Shown here: positions 8,168 to 11,160 of the stretch, piece after piece
Numbering within the stretch: the stretch's first letter is position 1
Layout of the letters: each line of letters opens with the position of its first letter
From: Actinomycetes bacterium
Lineage (GTDB): Bacteria; Actinomycetota; Actinomycetes; Actinomycetales; Cellulomonadaceae
Length of the DNA stretch: 11,160 bases
Assembly: GCA_023389545.1 (NCBI GenBank)
Contig: JAEWEI010000345.1
Coordinates: 1 to 11,160, forward strand
Direction: 5' to 3'
Made by a program: the position numbers and the translations under genes
Notes under the pieces: model-generated
What the model was told of the DNA's origin: nothing
Database searches by the model: none
The model's input: the letters and a program-made list of their open reading frames with translations, nothing else

Positions 8168-8728
8168 ATGAGCACCACGACCACCTCCCTCCCCGCCGGC
8201 CTCACCTCGGGCGTCTGGACCATCGACGCGTCGCACTCCGAGGCGGCCTTCGCCGTGCGCCACGCCGGCATCTCGAAGGTGCGCGGCACCGTCGCCATCA
8301 CCGCCGGCGAGTTGACGGTCGGCGAGGACCTGACCACGAGCTCCGTGACCGCCACGCTCGACCCCGCCACTGTCAGCACCGGCGACGCCGGCCGCGACGG
8401 CCACCTGCAGTCCGCCGACTTCTTCGAGGTCGAGACGTACCCGACGTGGACCTTCACCTCCACGTCCGTGCGCGCCGACGGCGGCGACTTCGTCATCGCC
8501 GGCGACCTGACGCTGCACGGCGTGACGCAGCCCGTCGAGCTCGCCACCGAGTTCAACGGCACCGCCGTGGACGCCTACGGCAACCTGCGCGCCGGCTTCA
8601 GCGCCACCACGACCATCTCCCGCAAGGACTTCGGACTGACCTGGAACGCGGCACTCGAGGCCGGCGGCGTCCTCGTCTCCGACAAGGTCGCGATGACCAT
8701 CGAGATCTCGGCGATCCGCCAGGCCTGA
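8168..8728 (+). CDS. YceI family protein (lipocalin-like, polyisoprenoid-binding fold)
   Basis: A 186-residue YceI domain protein. Members have a lipocalin-like beta barrel, and characterised ones bind polyisoprenoid or amphipathic lipids. Family text is clear: GVWTIDASHSEAAFAVRHAG (15-34) opens the barrel; GDAGRDGHLQSADFFEVETYP (72-92, in two joined parts) is the signature region; GDLTLHGVTQPVEL (113-126), and FGLTWN near 155 followed by GVLVSDKVAMTIEI close the fold. There is no signal peptide: the N-terminus MSTTTTSLPAGL is polar, so the protein should be cytoplasmic, unlike E. coli YceI. Divergent marR and the twin operator suggest MarR-controlled, inducible expression. A role in carrying isoprenoid quinones or stress response is inference only. 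Confidence 0.92.
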   Translation: MSTTTTSLPAGLTSGVWTIDASHSEAAFAVRHAGISKVRGTVAITAGELTVGEDLTTSSVTATLDPATVSTGDAGRDGHLQSADFFEVETYPTWTFTSTSVRADGGDFVIAGDLTLHGVTQPVELATEFNGTAVDAYGNLRAGFSATTTISRKDFGLTWNAALEAGGVLVSDKVAMTIEISAIRQA

Positions 8729-8750
8729 GCCTCCGCAGCACCCAGCACCC

Positions 8751-8785
8751 GACGGGGACCGCGCGCCATGCGTGCGGTCCCCGTC
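8751..8785. terminator. Bidirectional terminator between yceI and rex
   Basis: A perfect 12-bp stem (GACGGGGACCGC at 8751-8762, GCGGTCCCCGTC at 8774-8785), extendable by three further pairs including one G-U, closes on a 5-base loop CCATG. It lies between the convergent stops of yceI (8728) and rex (8790). No U-tract follows on either strand. Confidence 0.75.
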
Positions 8786-8789
8786 AGCG

Positions 8790-9470
8790 TCAGCGGCCGG
8801 CGCCGGATCTGCGATGGTCATGGAACGCGAGGATCTGCAGCTCCGAGCCCAGGTCCACCGATCGCAGGTCCACCCCCACGGGCACCCGGAGCGGACGCGG
8901 CGCGAACGACAGGATGCCGCTGATCCCCGCCTCCACCAGGCGGTCGCACACATCCTGGGCGGCCTCGGCCGGGGTCGCGATGACAGCGATGGTGGCTTGC
9001 AGCCGGCGAACCGTGTGCGCGAGCTCCTCCAGCGGCTCCACGACGATGCCCGCCGTGCGGGTCCCCACCACCGCCGGGTCGGAGTCCACCAGGCCCACCA
9101 CCGCGAACCCGCGATCCGGGAAGCCGGAGTAGTGCGCGAGCGCCCTGCCCAGGTTCCCCACGCCGACGATGACCACCCGGCGCTCGCGGGTCAGCCCCAG
9201 CGTCGCCTCGAGCTCCGCGCGCAGGCCCCGCACGTCGTAGCCCACCCCGCGCCTGCCGTGGGCGCCCAACAGCGACAGGTCCTTGCGCAGTTGCTCGGGC
9301 CGCACCCCGGCCAGCCCGGCGAGCACCCCGGACGGCGCCGTGACCACGCCCCTGGCCACCAGCGTCCCCAGCGCCCGCAGATACCCCGGCAGCCGCGCGA
9401 TGGTGGCCGGCGGAACCGACCGCTCCTGGCCGCCCCCCGCAGACGATCCCCCCGCACGCGCCGCGGGCAT
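8790..9470 (-). CDS. rex: Redox-sensing transcriptional repressor Rex
   Basis: A 226-residue dimeric repressor that senses the NADH/NAD+ ratio; NADH binding releases DNA, derepressing respiratory and fermentative genes. The N-terminal winged helix has the family text TIARLPGYLRALGTLVARG (23-41) and VRPEQLRKDLSLLGAHGRRGVGYDV (56-80, recognition helix and wing). The Rossmann domain starts VVIVGVGNLGRAL with GxGxxG at 103-108, and FAVVGLVDSD follows at 122-131. The C-terminal GVDLRSVDLGSELQILAFH matches the swapped helix. The ATG at 9470 is preferred because GAGGACGGG precedes it; the frame is open to a GTG at 9509. It lies downstream of a glutaredoxin-like gene on the same strand. In many actinobacteria rex is followed by hemA, but here it meets a terminator and convergent yceI. 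Confidence 0.93.
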   Translation of the reverse strand: MPAARAGGSSAGGGQERSVPPATIARLPGYLRALGTLVARGVVTAPSGVLAGLAGVRPEQLRKDLSLLGAHGRRGVGYDVRGLRAELEATLGLTRERRVVIVGVGNLGRALAHYSGFPDRGFAVVGLVDSDPAVVGTRTAGIVVEPLEELAHTVRRLQATIAVIATPAEAAQDVCDRLVEAGISGILSFAPRPLRVPVGVDLRSVDLGSELQILAFHDHRRSGAGR

Positions 9471-9536
9471 TCCCGTCCTCTGTGGCGGTCGTCCGCCGAG
9501 CTCCCCCACCTGGCCCCCTCGTCCTCGAAGCCGCCC

Positions 9537-9542
9537 AGGCTA
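9537..9542 (-). promoter_or_regulatory. Possible -10 element of rex
   Basis: TAGCCT on the minus strand lies in the 93-base gap between the glutaredoxin-like stop and the rex ATG. It would give a leader of about 60 bases carrying the GAGG ribosome binding site. No -35 and no Rex-type TTGTGAA palindrome is visible, so autoregulation is not supported here. Confidence 0.35.
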
Positions 9543-9563
9543 GGCGGTCGGCGCCACCACGGC

Positions 9564-9848
9564 CTAGGACCTCCGGGGGCCGTCGGCCAGCGCCGAGCGC
9601 ACCCGCTCCTCGTCGATCCGCCAGTACCCCTGGCGGACCCCGTCCACCTCGACGACGGGCACCAGCTCGCCGTACTCCTCGCGCAGCGAGCCGCCATCCG
9701 GGCCGGACGCGTCGACGTCGACCTCGGCCCACACCGCCCCCGCCTCGGCGCACACACGACGCACCAGGTCACGGGCGTCATCGCACAGATGGCACCCGGG
9801 GCGGGTGAAGAGCCGCACACGGGCGGGAGTCAGATCGGCAGGCGACAC
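9564..9848 (-). CDS. Glutaredoxin-like (DUF836-type) thiol-disulfide protein
   Basis: A 94-residue thioredoxin-fold protein. VRLFTRPGCHLCDDARDLV at 11-29 gives a beta strand followed by the redox motif C19-H-L-C22. ELVPVVEVDG at 61-70 contains the cis-proline P64, and the C-terminal helix follows. An extra cysteine (C33) lies in the first long helix. There is no signal sequence, so the protein is cytoplasmic. CxLC-type actinobacterial glutaredoxin-like proteins commonly sit beside rex or hem genes; their partners are unknown, and mycothiol or thioredoxin reductase could be the reductant. The GTG at 9848 is preceded by TAGGCT plus six bases, a leaderless start. It is divergent from the HAD gene across only 35 bases. 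Confidence 0.87.
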   Translation of the reverse strand: MSPADLTPARVRLFTRPGCHLCDDARDLVRRVCAEAGAVWAEVDVDASGPDGGSLREEYGELVPVVEVDGVRQGYWRIDEERVRSALADGPRRS

Positions 9849-9854
9849 GGCACC

Positions 9855-9860
9855 AGCCTA
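9855..9860 (-). promoter_or_regulatory. -10 element, leaderless start of the glutaredoxin-like gene
   Basis: TAGGCT on the minus strand, then six bases, then GTG at 9848. Its -35 region would fall at about 9878-9883, next to the start of the divergent HAD gene and over that gene's promoter. Confidence 0.55.
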
Positions 9861-9871
9861 GGCGCCCTCGT

Positions 9872-9877
9872 TACAGT
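9872..9877 (+). promoter_or_regulatory. -10 element, leaderless start of the HAD-IB gene
   Basis: TACAGT is followed by six bases and the GTG at 9884. Only 11 bases separate it from the oppositely directed -10 of the glutaredoxin-like gene, so the two promoters overlap. Confidence 0.6.
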
Positions 9878-9883
9878 GGCCGG

Positions 9884-10723
9884 GTGCCCGACCAGAACAC
9901 GCGCGAACCAGCGGACGACGTCACGCCCGCCGGCGGCCCGGCAGCCGAGGGCGACGCCACCGTCGGCGCCTTCTTCGACGTCGACAACACGATCATCCGC
10001 GGCGCCAGTGCCTTCCACCTGGCCGTGGGGCTGTACCGGCGCGGGTTCTTCCGCAAGTGGGACATCGTGACGTTCGCGATCCACCAGTCGCGCTACCTGC
10101 TGTTCGGCGAGAACAAGAACCAGATCGACGAGGTCCGCGAGCGCGCCCTGGAGATCATGGCCGGGCACTCGGTGGCCGAGGTCGTCGCGATCGCCGAGGA
10201 CGTGTACGACGAGGTGCTGTGCCTGCGCATCTTCCCGGGCACCCAGAAGCTCCTCGACGAGCACATCGCCGCCGGCCACCAGGTGTGGCTCGTCACCGCC
10301 ACCCCCGTGGAGATCGGCGAGCTCATCGCCCGCCGGCTCGGCGTCACGGGCGCCATCGGCACCGTCGCCGAGCACCAGAACGGCTTCTACACCGGCCGCC
10401 TGGTCGGCGACATGCTGCACGGCAAGGCCAAGGCCAGCGCTGTGCAGGCCATCGCGGACCGTGACGGCATCGACCTGTCCCGCTCGTACGCGTACGGCGA
10501 CTCCACCCACGACGTGCCGATCCTGTCGAAGGTCGGCAACCCGTGCGCCATCAACCCCGACGCGCGGCTGCGCCGTCACGCCCGCGAGGTGGGCTGGCCC
10601 ATCCGGGAGTTCCGCGGCAAGCGCCGCGCGGCCCGGCGCGGGGTCAACGCGGCCAGTTTCGCGGGCCTGGTGTGGGCGGCCAGCTTGGTGGTGCGCGCGA
10701 TCCGGCGCGGCGCCCGCCTCTGA
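9884..10723 (+). CDS. HAD-IB family hydrolase (SerB-like phosphatase)
   Basis: A 279-residue HAD superfamily subfamily IB hydrolase. Motif I is FFDVDNTII with nucleophile D32 and acid D34. Motif II is VTATP with T138. The motif III lysine is K181 or K183 in LHGKAKAS. Motif IV is YGDSTHD with D206 and D210. Residues 41-115 form the helical cap. All catalytic residues are present, so a phosphomonoesterase is likely, but the substrate is unknown; the family includes phosphoserine phosphatase-like and lysophosphatidate-related enzymes. The first 25 residues are a disordered polar extension. The last 30 (about 254-272 hydrophobic, flanked by Arg-rich segments) could be a membrane-associating helix. 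It has a leaderless GTG start, and the GNAT gene follows 20 bases after the stop. Confidence 0.9.
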   Translation: MPDQNTREPADDVTPAGGPAAEGDATVGAFFDVDNTIIRGASAFHLAVGLYRRGFFRKWDIVTFAIHQSRYLLFGENKNQIDEVRERALEIMAGHSVAEVVAIAEDVYDEVLCLRIFPGTQKLLDEHIAAGHQVWLVTATPVEIGELIARRLGVTGAIGTVAEHQNGFYTGRLVGDMLHGKAKASAVQAIADRDGIDLSRSYAYGDSTHDVPILSKVGNPCAINPDARLRRHAREVGWPIREFRGKRRAARRGVNAASFAGLVWAASLVVRAIRRGARL

Positions 10724-10732
10724 GCCGCTCCG

Positions 10733-10738
10733 TAGACT
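10733..10738 (+). promoter_or_regulatory. -10 element, leaderless start of the GNAT gene
   Basis: TAGACT is followed by five bases and the GTG at 10744. It suggests the acetyltransferase has its own promoter in the 20-base gap after the HAD gene, and it favours 10744 over the in-frame GTG at 10750. Confidence 0.5.
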
Positions 10739-10743
10739 GAGGC

Positions 10744-11160
10744 GTGCCCGTGACCGTCCGCCCTGCCCTGCCCGCCGACGCCGACGCGCTCGCCCGCCTC
10801 GCCGCCGTGACGTTCCCGCTCGCGTGCCCGCCGGACTCGACGCCGCAGGCGCAGCAGGCCTTCATCCGCACGGTGCTCTCCGTCGAGCGCTTCACCGACT
10901 ACCTGGCCGACCCGGCCCGCGTTGTGCTGGTGGCCGACGACCCGGCCGGCGGCGAGCCGCTGGGCTACACGATGCTGGTGGAGGGCGACCCCACGGACGC
11001 GGATGTGCGCGCGGCGATCACGCTGCGGCCCAGCATCGAGCTGTCCAAGTGCTACGTGCTGCCCGGCCACCACGGCCAGGGCGTGGCGTCGGAGCTGATG
11101 GCGGCGTCACTGCGGGCCGGCCGCGAGCGCGGCGCCGTGGGCATGTGGCTCGGCGTGAAC
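10744..11160 (+). CDS. GNAT family N-acetyltransferase (3' truncated by window)
   Basis: 139 residues are visible, running off the window end with the frame open. The opening VTVRPALPADADALARLAA is the usual GNAT first strand and helix. VVLVADDPAGGEPLGYTMLVEG (60-81, in two adjoining parts) forms the central strands. LSKCYVLPGHHGQGVASELM (100-119) is the acetyl-CoA pyrophosphate-binding motif A, with G113-V114-A115 in the Q/R-x-x-G-x-G/A pattern and H110 in place of the usual Gln/Arg. The C-terminal part (MWLGVN onward) is missing. The acceptor cannot be predicted; YVLPGHHGQGVA resembles small-molecule or protein N-acetyltransferases of broad annotation. The gene has no ribosome binding site but a -10 at the leaderless distance. 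Confidence 0.85.
   Translation, partial: MPVTVRPALPADADALARLAAVTFPLACPPDSTPQAQQAFIRTVLSVERFTDYLADPARVVLVADDPAGGEPLGYTMLVEGDPTDADVRAAITLRPSIELSKCYVLPGHHGQGVASELMAASLRAGRERGAVGMWLGVN

Overview
The window reads as a chromosomal stretch of a very GC-rich actinobacterium. Codon third positions are nearly all G or C. Protein wording (MenA, Rex, ResB, DUF4229, PLDc_N) points to order Micrococcales, possibly a Cellulomonas-like organism. That placement is inferred from family resemblance, not from a search. No insertion sequence, phage gene, CRISPR array, tRNA or rRNA is visible. Codon use looks even throughout, so this looks like core genome and not an acquired island.

Layout from left to right. 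menA (161-1030, +) makes demethylmenaquinone. A membrane-anchored VanY-type D,D-carboxypeptidase follows (1143-1757, +). Two divergent genes for small membrane proteins come next: a DUF4229 protein (1783-2067, -) and a PLDc_N-domain protein (2148-2489, +). A tightly packed minus-strand operon then runs from 7438 down to 2520: histidine phosphatase, resA-like thiol lipoprotein, ccdA, resB, ccsB. All its junctions are 1-4 base overlaps or a 2-base gap. This is a System II (Ccs/Res) cytochrome c maturation set. A MarR regulator (7528-8037, -) and a YceI protein (8168-8728, +) diverge from a shared region holding two operator-like palindromes. rex (8790-9470, -) and a glutaredoxin-like gene (9564-9848, -) follow, then divergently a HAD-IB phosphatase (9884-10723, +) and a GNAT acetyltransferase cut by the window end (10744-11160, +).

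The common theme is respiration and redox control: menaquinone synthesis, delivery of reductant (CcdA, ResA) and haem (ResB, CcsB) to apocytochromes c outside the membrane, an NADH/NAD+ sensing repressor (Rex), a CxxC redoxin and a lipid-binding YceI protein. I see no recognisable Rex operator, so direct Rex control of these genes is not shown.

I do not see a wholly new system. The most informative signals are regulatory: (i) at least five genes whose start codon lies 5-6 bases after a TAnnnT -10 hexamer, with two weaker cases, the pattern of leaderless transcripts, which also settles several start codons; (ii) the twin palindromes between marR and yceI; (iii) two leaderless promoters packed back-to-back in 35 bp between the glutaredoxin and HAD genes; and (iv) two strong hairpins without U-tracts in convergent gaps. 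Two uncharacterised small membrane proteins within the respiratory block are the best candidates for undescribed function.
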